Shown here: piece by piece, positions 1 through 33,856 of the stretch | Layout of the letters: every line of letters starts with the position of its first letter | Position numbering within the stretch: the stretch's first letter is position 1 | Origin: Branchiostoma floridae | Taxonomy: Eukaryota; Chordata; Leptocardii; Amphioxiformes; Branchiostomatidae | NCBI RefSeq assembly: GCF_000003815.2 | Contig: NC_049981.1 | Span: forward strand, 18,682,122-18,746,121 | DNA length: 64,000 nucleotides | Direction: 5' to 3' | Notes under the pieces: generated by a model | Seen by the model: the letters and a program-made list of their open reading frames with translations, nothing else | What the model was told of the DNA's origin: nothing | Databases searched by the model: none | Translations under genes and position numbers: made by a program

Positions 1-21350
<21,350 letters not shown>

Positions 21351-21396
21351 AACTCATGTCAGGTTAGTTATACTGTGATCAGAAGGTATCTATATC

Positions 21397-21402
21397 AATA
21401 AA
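21397..21402 (+). promoter_or_regulatory. MELK: Likely MELK polyadenylation signal (AATAAA)
   Basis: AATAAA lies 47 nt after the stop codon, inside an A-rich stretch. It would give a very short 3' UTR. A possible splice donor (CATGTCAG then GTTAGT) lies between stop and signal, so a spliced, longer 3' UTR is an alternative. Confidence 0.5.
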
Positions 21403-21537
21403 AAAAGTAAAAGTCCCTCCCACACTGGTGCCCATCTCCATTTCCATAGCCCATTGGCAACACAAAGTTGTGCAATCACTACAGTAGGGGGCTAGTCCAC
21501 TAGTATCAGCAGGTGTTTAACTACCAGACTCTCTCCC

Positions 21538-21652
21538 AAATGCTGAGTTCTAAACAGAACAAGCAGCATTTGGTACTCAGCTTGGGATCAAACTCACGAT
21601 CTACCAACTGCATATCGAACACTCAATCCACTCCACCATTGCACCACAAAAG
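21538..21652 (-). repeat. Probable tRNA-derived SINE fragment
   Basis: Read on the minus strand, it has an A-box-like TGGTGGAGTGG and, about 45 nt later, a B-box-like GAGTTTGATCCC, in the spacing of a pol III type 2 promoter. The fold is not that of an intact tRNA gene. A TGCTGAGTTCTAAAC/GTACTCAGC inverted pair lies at the other end. Confidence 0.45.
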
Positions 21653-21756
21653 ATAATGGACAGCCATTTACAAGGGTGTATTTTTGACCAGAGGTGGGAA
21701 ATCATTCTTGTTTGCCATCACATCTTAAACTCCTATTATGATATTCTTTAGCATAT

Positions 21757-22239
21757 AAGGTCTCATTGATGTATTACTCCGCGAGTGGACACCCTAAAAG
21801 AGATCCGAGCCAAAAATGAACGGCTGCACGGACGCATGTTTTTAGCGGTGAGAAATTCCCTTTTAGCCAGCGGAACTGATCTCAAAAGTTAGATTGGTGA
21901 AAGCTTATTTGTAACTGAAGAAATTAGCAGGTAAAGTTTTGCAGCCGCGTGCTAGGTCGGAGGTACACAGTCGTGGGTTCTGAGTGGTGCGGTTGTACAA
22001 TAGCAGCGAAAAAGTGCCTTTTGTGGGGATTGACTAATCGTAGTTTGTAATTGCTATAAAAAAAGTTCCTACGTATAGTTTACATTGGCAATTTTTTCCC
22101 ACGATATAGGGTAAATGTGCTCGACATAGAATGAAAAATCTGCTGAAATTTCACGCAGCTTCATTATGAACGCGCCCATTTAAACCACGAATTATAACAT
22201 AGAAGTCTATGGAAAGAAGAAACTCATCAATGAGACCAT
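21757..22239. mobile_element. Short inverted-repeat element (about 480 bp)
   Basis: The left end AGGTCTCATTGATG is matched by CATCAATGAGACC at the right end, with TA on both sides. The interior is more GC-rich than its surroundings and has no coding frame. It looks like a MITE of unknown family. Confidence 0.6.
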
Positions 22240-23785
22240 AAAGAAATCTCAGAAAGGCATACGATTAGCACATAGAGTTTATTATTCACATCAACTTGAG
22301 CTAGATGTGAATTCCTCCAATTTTACTCTCGGGAAGAAAGAATAACCTATGACAAATTTCTTTTACAAAAATAATCACCCTGATAGGATTTCTATAAAAA
22401 TCCTGATTTCTACCTCCCAAATTCTAATCTGTTTAGATGTAGGCTTAAGTTCTGAAATATTTCATATTTCTGACAAAAACAATATGTCGCAACAACCGTC
22501 AGGCCTGTGGCAGACCTTCACTTCAAACTACAAGGAGGAAAAATCAGAGCGACCTTCAGACTCCCGCTGTGACCTTTGTTTCACCACTGATGGTTATAAA
22601 TCACCTATTACCTGTCATTTGTCGCCACTGTCTGGGCAGTAATATGCTCCAGACTGCCTTATATTGAAGCCACAGTAGTGTTAATGAGCGGGACATCCCT
22701 GGTGACTGTTGTTGGAGTGCACTTAATGACCTACCTTTGGGAAAAGTCAAGTGCCTGCTGCTAGTAGTTTTCCACAGTTTCCTCTTGTCGTTACTCATCT
22801 GACAGCCTCATCTGCTTCCTTGCCTTTCAAAGAGAAGCGCCGCAAAGCTATTCTATTGTGTGGCCAATGCTTTGGTACATGTACATGGTTTTTACTGAGC
22901 TCATTTTCAAAATTGTTGATGTCTGTATATCTTTGGAAAACAAGCCAGGGGACCGAGAATCTTATCATATACAGTTTTTGTCTCAACCTATCAACACCCA
23001 CACCATAAACCTACCTACATGTACCTACCTACCTAGTCCCTTGACCTCCAGGTCGTTTGGGGGACCAGGTAGACGGGATGATAGAAAACTGTCTCCAGGC
23101 GCGTCTTCCACTACCAACACACCAAATATAAAACCAGTCTATCAAGCCGTTCTTGAGTTATCTTGGTGACCAGCACACACACAGACACACACACAGAAGG
23201 ACAGATCACACACACCAAAGGTACCCAAAATACAACCTTCCTGATGCAGGTTAGAAAGCACCATAGCTCACAGACCCTGGTGTAAGCATGGACATGCCCA
23301 TGCTTTTCAGGTGTGCACCCACCCACATCGTGTATGTCAGGGGCACCAATTTCCCACCAAAGTCCAACAGTTGTGTCGTCTCACTCAGGACCATTACAGG
23401 TCCTCTTTCGTCGCCCAAAAAGCCAGCAGCCACCAGATTGCATCCTACAAGGTGCAGTCTCCACCCAAATGCGGCTGTTTTGCCAACGACGGCGACTAAT
23501 GATCAAACACGTTTTTAAGCAGTGTTGTAATGCAAATAGAGAGGTTAGGGCACCTGGGAGGAAAAGGTGGTTGAACGGCCAGCTGGTGCTTGTTGGTGGT
23601 GTTTGTACCAAATACAAGGTAATGTTAGAGGGGATTGGTGCCAGGGTGGGGATGATGGGGTCACACTTGTAGAACAGATCACTGTGACCAGAGTCTGGCT
23701 TCCCAAGACTGAGCAACTTCCATTTCGTGTAGTGTACTCTCTGGTGACCAAGAGAAGGTTGTGTTTTTGGTAGTATTCTTATATG

Positions 23786-24032
23786 TGGTTGAACAGCACA
23801 ACTCAAGAAACTACATCTATGGATGAAGTGTCTTTAATCTAGTATGTGGTTAAGCATTGTCTTATTGAAGATTTGGGGACCCAACAACTTTCCTTGGTAC
23901 TGCAGCAGAACTATGTGTTTTGATATCCTGGTTCTGAACAAACTATTGTCACAATGTTTGGCTGGTACATGTTGTGCCGGGTGACATACATGTATGGGCC
24001 CTCTGGCAGCTTTCTTTGGAAGAGCAGGTCCA
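23786..24032 (+). repeat. Dispersed repeat (GCATAACTCAAGAA family), two partial copies
   Basis: The stretch contains ACAACTCAAGAAACTA, then GATTTGGGGA and CTTTCCTTGGTACTGCAGCA. A second partial copy follows with GGGCCCTCTGGCAGCTTTCT. The same order of blocks recurs at 29330-29478, 40252-40375 and 41565-41705, always in this orientation. It could be the 3' part of a LINE or SINE; the class is not recognised. Confidence 0.6.
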
Positions 24033-26601
24033 TTTCAGTGCCAGACTTTGAAACAGGGTTACAAATAACTTACAATGTATATCCAAGATGGGATGAATAA
24101 ATTCTCATAATTTTTGTCCTGTAGGAAACAAAACCAGAATATTACACAAAACATCTATCCTCCTCTAGTCAAAGTCAAGGATCAGATCAAAATTTAGTTT
24201 CGAACAACTTTTCCAGACCAACCAGGTTGCTTGTAACTTCTTTCCTCAGTTTGACCGGAAGTATTTGCCAGTTTGTTTTACAAAATTGCAAAGCTGTTGG
24301 AACATTTTGAACTTGGAGGTCAAGAGAAGAATGGGGCTGATTGTTCCCTGTATTAAAAGGGGTCAGCATTCCCTACTTTTCTGCACAATTTGGCACACTT
24401 GCCTTAGGAGGAAAATAAGTTGAACTGCCCAGGTGCAAGCCATTTGCCATGTTGTGACTGAATACATTGTAATGTTAGCAGGGTGATCTCTCAAGGAGGT
24501 CACCATCTCAAAGGGACCAGCTGGGTTCAACTACGCCTACATCTGTACTCAGTTCTCTTATCACGATTCTGGAAGTTATCCTTGATAATGGGGTTGACAG
24601 ACTTCTGCCAAAAATTTAGGTGCAGATCTTTTCCCCATTATCCGTTTAAGGGATAAGTGTTGATAACGGCGATGCTGATAAGTCCGCTGAACATGTAAAA
24701 AAAGTCTAGCAGATGAGTTGGCAGATTATCTCTGGTTTATTTGATCACACACTTAAATGTACATGTAAAAACACAAACTTCTAGGATACATTGCAGAGCA
24801 CTTTGATATACAATTATAATACAAGACATACTTAATTTTGTCATTTGTCAAATTGTGTCACTTTCTTTCACAAGTTTCAATTTCTGCACTGTGTAGGTCT
24901 CATTATTATTTCCATTGCCTCACATTGGATCAGTGCTTAGCTATTTTTATCCAAATGTCTTCAAGTTCTTCCCTTGAAGACATACTACTTGACTTCCTTG
25001 CTTCTTGACCCCAGGCGGAAGTGAGCAGAAGGTACCTTTCACCCTTCCAGGGCAGCTGGGCTTGTCGCTTCCCGGTTCTTTTGAAATGTTAGTGGAGGTA
25101 ATTATGATGCTGTTGACAAGACGGAAACAAGCGGGGCAACTGTGCTGGACGGGCAGAGACGTCAGTTTCCAGTCAGTGGCATAGACTCCGTGGAATAAAG
25201 TCTTAGGACCAGCAGTCCACCTTGTCTGTCAGGATTGGGGAGTCAAGTGCAGGTCATTTTCAGAAGGATTCTCTTCGGTCTGCTGGCTGCTTGGGCTTCC
25301 TGGGATCCTTAGATGAATTCTTCAGAGGATACTCACCTTAGATTCAACATTAGAACAACATTGTATACATGAAATGTAGCTCTGCAGGCGCTACCCACAT
25401 ACAAGTTTAACTTGACTGTAGACACAAGCTTATCTGATTTAAACCTTTCTTTGTATTGTTTGAATTAAATTTTGCTTCTTCTAAAAGCTCTTATTCCTGG
25501 GTGGAGAAGAAATGGTCTTAAAATCATAAAAAATTCAAGACCTTGGTAAGAATTTGTTCTTCCTGTCTATCTTTATAAGAATGTCTCCTATAAGAATATT
25601 TGAAGATAACTTAAGATTTTTTTTTTTTTTCATGCCAAATCTCTATTCATATCAAGACTGGTAATTTTGTAAGAATCAATTAGGTTGCTTTCCAAATCTT
25701 ATGAAAGATTGAAGAAAATTCTTATTCCACTGATAATGAGATGACCTCATTCATGTGCTTTTATTTCTTCTGTTGGTAGGGATTAGGGAGATAGATGGTA
25801 ATTCTGGCCCTGACATTTATGGTTGTGTCAGGCCAACGTTAGTTCCTGGGCTTCATCACGTCTCCAGTTACTGTACAAACTGTGTAGTCACTGAACCATC
25901 AGAACACTGGAATCTGATATACCACAAACTGGAGGCTATTATGGGGTTTAGGAGTACCCATTAACCCATCTGAGACTCTTTTGGGGTTCTTCAGTACCCA
26001 CTAACACATCTGACCACTGGAACAAAAATTACCTCACAAACCAGAGGCTCTCATGGGGTTCTCCTGAACCACCTTAACACTTAAAACAGTGGACTGCAAT
26101 GTAAATTCCACTATGTCAAATCTATATGAGTGATAATGCAGCTATCTTTTCTCAGATACCTATAAGTTGGCTGTCAAAGAAAACCTTTTTTAGCTACCAT
26201 AATTCACAAGGTGGATAATATGATTCAATTCATGCTGTTGTAGCAAGAAAATGGGGTGAACCTGGTGGTTTTGATTTTGGTGTACATAGCATTTAAGTTA
26301 CATGTAAGTACTGTACAGTAATCGAAATATCTGTGTTGAAGTAGTCACAGACAAAACTGCAATCATAAAACCACAGTGACTGCAAAAATTTCAAGAATTG
26401 CAGTGCACAAATGTGTGATAAGTGTATGTACAGCCGGATGGGCCGAGTCAACCTTCAATCTAAAGAAATCTGCTATTTGGGAATAAAGCCAAGCCCATTC
26501 CTATCAAATGTACATGTAAATTGTATGATGTGACATGGATGGAAAAGGGCAGGACTGTGTTGTTTGGGGGGTTCTGAGAACCTCTCTGGGTGGTGACCTC
26601 A

Positions 26602-26645
26602 GTTAACACTCAATTTCAGTGCTGATGATCCTGAACTCTATTGAG
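26602..26645 (+). repeat. GTTAACACYCAATTT repeat, copy 1
   Basis: GTTAACACTCAATTT is followed by a diverged tail (GCTGATGATCCTGAACTC). It is the first of five related units within 2.6 kb. Confidence 0.45.
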
Positions 26646-27231
26646 GAAATCCAATCATTATATGCCATTTGCACACACCCAGTCAGCCATTCTTTAGCCT
26701 GGCCTGGCCAGTTTATTCCTCTGTTTATAGCAACATGACATGAAATTTGTTACCATGCCAATCAATTCTTGCGGCATTTCAGATGACAAGTTATGTGAAT
26801 TCAATTCATTTTCTAAAATTGGAAAATTAAAATTTTCCTTAGCAAAATGTACTTATTCTGGATCAAGTATACACAACTTTCATGTTCGAAAGCCAGCTAG
26901 CTTAGAACTCCTTGTATTAAATCTAATGCATCATCTTGGCACAGGTTACCATATGTACCATTCAGATGATCACAGGTATACACGTCAGTAAATGTGCAGT
27001 TGTAGGATGGCAGTAAGGCTCAATCAGTGGAGTAATGCCTACTCCCGTGCTCTAATCAGACCTCCACAATGATCACGGCTTGTTTCTGAGCTCATCCCTC
27101 ACCCAATGGGGCACCAATCAGAAGCAGGTCTCCGCAGAAGTCCCTGTATTATCTCCACCAAGCAGAAATAAGCTTGTTCAATGCAGTCCAATTGGAGGAG
27201 TCTTCTGGGCGCTTTGTGCAATGATGCTGGT

Positions 27232-27260
27232 GTTAACACGCAATTTATGCCATAATGGCA
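27232..27260 (+). repeat. GTTAACACYCAATTT repeat, copy 2 (weak)
   Basis: GTTAACACGCAATTTATG matches only the core of the unit; the downstream half is not recognisable. Confidence 0.35.
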
Positions 27261-28044
27261 GTAACCTCGTCGAGGTGGTTGACTGATTGCGCGTGGTTCG
27301 CACACTGCCACCCAACTGTGGTGATGGTGGAACAAATCGTTCAGGGACTCAAACCTCTCCGTAGGTGCGTGCCATGGTGGAAGCATCCTGTCATCATTTC
27401 TCCTGCTCTTCCAGTGTAAAAAAAGAAAAAAAAAAGAAGTAGAGTACTACAATGTATAAGCATAGTGATTTTTTCAGGGTTGGGCCTTTGACAACTACAT
27501 GAAACTATGTAAAAGATCAACAAAGTGCAGTGAGCAACTCTTCAATATAGGGTATCATTATTTACCATTGTCCATAACAATGGGGCGACTTTACTTCGAT
27601 AACATTATCTTGATATGCCCTGCTGCTTGGCCACCTGGATCAAAGTCCGTAGATTCGTTGGAGTTTGATTCTAGCAGTGTCAGTTTGGACATGTTTTAAT
27701 TTTAAGGGATTGCATTCATAAGTCTGGATGGGGACTTGGAGTCGGTGACCCCTTGTACGAGGGAGCTTCAGGCTTAAGCCTCAAGTGTCAACCCTCTGTA
27801 CATACAGTTCAAAATAACCCAACACACTTATCAAGAAGAGTTGTGGTAACCCTGTATGCTTGGCAAGCTTTTGCAAAGCCGCATTTCACTACTAGCTAGC
27901 TAAAAGCATTGTGCTTCATCTTAAGTCTGGGGTTCAACTTCTTCACCTTACCTTACTGTGGGTATCTTACACAATGTTCAGATATAGGTCTGCAAGCAGC
28001 CAGCATATTACATCCCATCTTTGATATCCCCTGTTCCAGAAGGC

Positions 28045-28125
28045 TGTTAACACCCAATTTACGATTTGATGAGGCTGTAGTCTTTGGAGGGGAGGACATG
28101 ATTGGTTTGGGTTAGCAACAGACTG
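28045..28125 (+). repeat. GTTAACACYCAATTT repeat, copy 3
   Basis: GTTAACACCCAATTTACG, TTTGATGAGGCTGTAGTC and then GGAGGGGAGGACATGATTGG. It is the best-preserved unit together with the one at 28352. Confidence 0.55.
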
Positions 28126-28351
28126 CCTCCCACCGTGTGATAAACCACGGAGAGTGAGCCATGACGAAGACAACACCGACCACGGAATCACAAGTCCTGC
28201 ACCCTTCCTTCACTCACAAGGGTCTCCTGTGGGCTGGCTAACCTGCGCTGGGCCGCATCCTTCCACAGTCCATGAATTTGAATCTTTAAGACTAACTGAA
28301 GTGTCTCCTTGATCCCATGGCCAATCCTGTGATCCCTGCTGATCCAAAAAT

Positions 28352-28425
28352 GTTAACACTCAATTTACGATTTGATTCATCTGTTGTCCGGAGAGTGGAG
28401 GATGACGGTTTGGACTCAGTCAATA
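28352..28425 (+). repeat. GTTAACACYCAATTT repeat, copy 4
   Basis: GTTAACACTCAATTTACG, TTTGATTCATCTGTTGTC and then GAGTGGAGGATGACGGTTTG. The block order is the same as at 28045. Confidence 0.55.
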
Positions 28426-29114
28426 CTACTGAGGTGTTCATGTTGCTAGAACAAGTTATTTCCTTAAGCAAATTTTTTCAACCTCTTCTCTGTTGCCTCT
28501 TCCCATAACCCTTGCAAATTTGGTGCTGAGCAGTTATCTCAGCTGGGATGAGGTTGAAATCAAAGTCAAAAAGCTGTATGACATATTTTCTCTTGGTGTA
28601 AATGATTATATACATCCTCTCTCTGTCTTTGTCTTTGTTCTTCTTCACTAACTTTAAAGCTGTGTAGCTGTCCTGTTATTGATGCCTACTCTATCAAGGG
28701 TAACTAAGAATTTGGTTTGTCACAATACTGCTATTGAAAGTGATCTCTTCCCTTGTTTGAACAAAAGTTTACTTATGAATCATGTTAATGTTTCTACCAA
28801 CAATGATGAACTTTCCGTCCACAGGTCTTTACCAGACTGACGCTATGGGGAGAATATTTGCCAGGGGAGTTTGGCCATCATAGCATAACATTCGCCTTCT
28901 GAGAAGGAACTGTGCAATTATGCACCCTATTTTTGCCGAATTCTTCTACACATACCCTTGTAGAAAGGCCTGGTGAAGGCTAATGAAGACCCGCAAATGC
29001 ATTTTGGTTGGCCCAAGAACTTGCCCACTACTTTTGTACATGGAGTCAATTAGCGTGCAGGACTCCCTTGATGAAATGAACCCAATCCATCCTACACCTC
29101 TCAGCCCATCCACA

Positions 29115-29170
29115 GTTAACACCCAATTTACAGCTTGATGAGCCTGTTGTCTTCAGAGGAAATGAAGTGA
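29115..29170 (+). repeat. GTTAACACYCAATTT repeat, copy 5
   Basis: GTTAACACCCAATTTACA, CTTGATGAGCCTGTTGTC and then AGAGGAAATGAAGTGATTG. The block order is the same as in copies 3 and 4. Confidence 0.5.
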
Positions 29171-29329
29171 TTGCCTGTGGTTTAAAGATCCATGTAGCAG
29201 TAAAGAACCTTGGAAAATTAAAGAACTGTAAAAGTTCACCGTGGGGAGCTGGTGGAACTTCTCGCCTTATGACTTTGCAAGTTATTACTTTATTACTGGT
29301 ACCTTCACTGAGAAGGTTATGTTCTTGGT

Positions 29330-29478
29330 ACTGCTGTATGTGGTTAAAGAGCATAACTCAAGAAGCTATGGATGGATTGTCATGAAATTTGTTATGTGGT
29401 TAGGTCTGGTCCTATTGAGGAAATATGATTAGATTTGGGGCCTTCTAGCAGTTTTCCTTGGTACCGCAGTGGAGCATT
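29330..29478 (+). repeat. Dispersed repeat (GCATAACTCAAGAA family), fullest copy
   Basis: GAGCATAACTCAAGAAGC, ATGGATGGATTGTCATGAAA, TTAGATTTGGGGCCTTCT and GTTTTCCTTGGTACCGCAG occur in order. This is the reference copy for the others listed. Confidence 0.65.
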
Positions 29479-32400
29479 TTTTTGTATCTCGCAATCTCAT
29501 ATTGGATAAAAAGGGATGGAATTGAACAGAGGCAGTGGTACCTTAGGTCATCTATCTGTTAGCTGTCACATCAATATCAATATAGGGAGTCAAAACATAG
29601 CTACTGCCAATGGCAGGAAGGGAGGGTGATATATTGCAAGACCTTCAAAACATGTGCTTGTAAAATGGCCTGTGTTCCAGTTGGTGCACTGGGTCCCCCA
29701 GGTTTCAGAGTGCTAGGTTTCTTTTATATCTCTGTCGTAGGAATATGCCAGTTGAATGCCTGTTGAAAACTCAAGTTGCATTTAATGATAGAAATCGAAA
29801 CACACGATTTCATAAACACTCTTCAGAAATATCAAAGTTAGTGGTCACAGACCCTTTAATTAGATATGGATATTTCATACATGTACATTATATTCAATTT
29901 CGTGTAACAGCATTGGGTATAAAATGGTCCTCTACTCAGCTTGAAATGTTCTAGCTTACCTGAGTAGCACAATGACATTGGTGCTATCCGGGTACATCTG
30001 AATTGTGCATATTTCACTGTGCTTTTTCAAAGACATTCTGTATTACGTACAGACAGACTAATGATAACTGATCCTTTTGTTTCCTCTTACAGAATACTGG
30101 AGAGCTGGAGGGAAGTGATGTCTCCTGATGCACGCAGGAAGGAAAGCTGTCACTTGTACATAGAGCCTTGGTGGTGGGTTAGCCATATCCTTCTGTAATC
30201 ATTACTTCTGTACATGTACAGTAATCAGGACTTATACAGGTTATGATCATTAAGTTCTGAGAATAATTTGCTAAGAGCAGAGCTTCAATCCAGTCTTAAT
30301 AGTTGTGCTAATAAGCATTTAGCAGAACCATCTTAAAGATATTTGCTGAAGATGACAGTTAACATGTATGTTATGTATGAAGTTTTAATACAGTGTCATC
30401 CACTTCTATTATTCAGTGTGAACAAAATTTAAAAAGCATGTTGTTAAGCCCAGGTTTAGCTTCTTTAGTCAGTTTGTCACATATAAAGAAAAAGTTTTGT
30501 TGAAAAATTCAAAGTACATAGTGGAAGAGTAGCTTGTATACCCTTGTATGATTTAATTTTAGATTATGAAGGCTGTATTGGTCAGTAATTCATGTACACT
30601 ACACTTATTGTGTGAGATTGTGCATCTAGTCTAATATAAATGTATTTGCGCATAAAACTAATTCAAGTCAAGAACCAGGGATTTTCTTAGATTTTTCATT
30701 ACTAACAGTGGTAAAACTAAAAGCAATCATTATAATAACTACTGTGTATAAGTTGTGAAGCGAAGGTGAAGACAAATAGAGATGAAAAACAATTCAGTTC
30801 ATTCAGATGGCCTCCACTGGAAGGAGCATTCGTGCTAATTACGGAATTAAGCCTGTACAATGTAAATAACGTCTACATTAAGATAACCTTCTGTCAGCCG
30901 TCCTATCATCATGTTACTATTGTCTTGTTTATTGTACTATTCTGGATTTGTCCAGACTGTAGAGTGTTATTGCACAGTTTTCCATCATCTTGTTTGGCTG
31001 TCATGTGATTACATGTGTGAGACACTTTTATAAAATATCATGTCTGACAAATTATGTTGTTGATGAATGGTACATCAATGGGACCGATAATTGTGTGGTA
31101 AACTGAGTAAAGACCCAGGGGAAGACAGCGTGCCCTAACATATATTCCTTCCCCGGTATCACCATTTGTATTGCTGTTATACAGGCACAATTAGATCCCA
31201 CCCACTGATACTGTCGCTGCAGAAGGCCCGCTGTGTTCCCGACTTGTCTTCTTTGTCCTTAGCTTTGTCGGCAGTAGAGACAGCCTAATTTAGTGGGATG
31301 AGGCAGAGCCTAGGAGAGCCGGCTCCAAATGTCACCAGATCACATGCCTAATTCCGCCTGTTCTGACTTAACAAGATCTAAATGAGTTTTTACCTGCTAT
31401 TTCCATCCAGCGGCAGCGCAGTAGGTCAGCGTACCCTACTAGGCTGACGCTGGCGCCGCTATGAAATTTCTCATTTTGGTGCTGAACTTTCGGCATGATG
31501 TATTAGAGACTCAAATTAATCTCCCCCCAAAGTGAAGATGACCGGAGGAAATTCCCAGTCCAATAAGCGATCGGAGATAAAACTTCATAAGATCGGTTAG
31601 TTTTGTGTCCCTCTGTGTCCTCCCCGACCATTCGCACCAAGTTTTGTAATATAGATGTACAGGAGTCTCTGCACCCCAATTTCTCTTCCTCATCTGCAAG
31701 ATAAATCATAATGTTGGGTATCATCCTGCTGCTCATCAGAGGAAATAACACTGCGTTTTTCAATCGCAGGTGGTTATTGCACGTCTGTATGAAACATACA
31801 TCTTGTGGTGGGTGATTTATGACCCTCTCGGAAGGGCTGACACGGAGGGAGATGCCTGCGCAGATACACACCCCACAATGTTATCCTCCACCAAATCATG
31901 GTGTGTAATTTATGAAGAAGCCGACAAACCTTTATCTATCCTGATAGCTATTTTCTTTGTAATTCAGCACAAATAATTACAACATTTTTCATCCACGACA
32001 AGTGTATGAGTTTGGCTGTGGTGGCGATATTAGCGGCATTTTGTGCTGTAATATTGCAGGATTCCTCTGTGAAAGGGAATTTGTAGATAAGCTGTGTGAA
32101 TCATTGCTCATCACAGCAAGAAGGCCGCAAACCTTGATATGAGCCTGTTCACAAAGATATGAACACCTGTCCAATAAAATTACCTTCCGATATTGGATAT
32201 AGATATGGCGCCAGTATGCACAGGGCTATGACATTTTACCACGATAAACTCAGCGTTATCAGCTGCCGGGATCTTGTTCATAAAATCGCGGGAAGGAAAA
32301 ATCTGCCTTAGCACTTCTTTATCGACTAGTACGTGACAAATGGGAGCCAATTTTGAAGTAATGAGGAGAATTGTGATAATGGTCATGAAAGTAACGATTA

Positions 32401-33856
32401 TGATTAGTTATTAATCATTGTGTTGAAAGGGGCTGGAGGCGAAGGTAATACAAGTTGTACTGGATTGTACTGATCTGTGCTTGACATGAATCAGTGGAAG
32501 GGAGGTCAGCAGAGGCAGAGCGACATGGCTTGTTAGCTCTCAGATGTAGAATGGCAGTTTAAATGGTATTAGTACCGCAACAAGTCCAGCCACAACTACG
32601 CTTGGTTAGAGGGGTCTTAGATTGTTCCTGCTTGCAAGGCAGCTGCTACTGCTTGCTATAGATGAGGAGTACAGACAGCAATGGGTCCAAAAACGTGGTT
32701 CAAATAAAATTGGCTTGAGGCATAGAATGGTCCGATGGTACTAGTACCAGTAGACTAGTCATCTTTTTTTCCCGCTAGTAAATTTAACATGAGAAAGTTG
32801 CAGATAGGACACATTCTTTAATCTTTTTATCAACAGTGTTTAAGCAGTAGAATGCAGCAGTGCCCTTCATGTCTTCTCTACCTGCTGGTTATCCCACCAC
32901 CCATCTCTCCGTCTGCATTGTTCCCATGGTGGTGTGGTGTGCTGGCACCTTGACATTTATCCGGTATTGTGTCTCAGTCGCCCCGGCTAATTCTGACAAA
33001 TTCTCCCTCATTAAACGCGTCAGGCTCTGACATCTTTATTGTTCTGCCTGCCTGGCTCCTTCACGAGCCGTAGCAGCTGGGATTACGGCGGGAACTCTGG
33101 GACTTGCCACTGCCGCGACCCCCCTGCAAATCATGCGGCACAAGACAGGCATGACTGACAAGGAATACGTTTCCTGTATGGGGATAGCTTATAAGACATC
33201 GCCATGGGGAATATACGGAAAAGGTGACAATAATATTTCTACTTCCAGCACAAATGTGTATTTATTGCACAATGCAGAGGGGAAGAGACGAACATATTGC
33301 ATCAAGTCTGATCAAGATAAAATCAAGTGGTGAACAAGATTTATGAATCAAATATCCAGCCAGAAACCTGTTGCAAAGTGCTATCTATTGGCAGGTAAAT
33401 GATGGAGCGTGTCCCAAGTCCCAATGGGTCGGAAATAAAAATTGTCACAAATTGCTACCTGGCAATATCCATGTGAAGTGGGGCATACATTCCCAACTTG
33501 TAGAACTAGAAGTCTTGCTCAGCTGATTCCTGCGGACAGTTTCCAGGCGCTCCTGTTTAAAACAGATCTGTGGCGTCATCTGTCTCATGATTAGTCCTGT
33601 CAAATCTGCAGCAGAAATTGTTAACTTTTTGTCATGTCATAGAATACATGTATAATCCAACCCATGTTTTATCCTTTTTGTATCACATCAAAATGTTTCA
33701 AAAGTTTTAAGACATTGTAGAAGACTTGGTGATGACGAAAATGCTCAAATGTGAAAAGTATGATTTTTTGATAAAGTGCACAATGCAATATTTCCAAGTT
33801 TTATGCCATCATAAGCATCAGCAGTTCATAATGATTATTTTATGTTCCACTTTTAG

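Noticed and set aside
23111-23806. Cluster of overlapping frames on both strands with Cys/His-rich translations
   Set aside because: Several frames are open at once in a region of repeats and CACACA tracts, which argues for chance rather than a gene.
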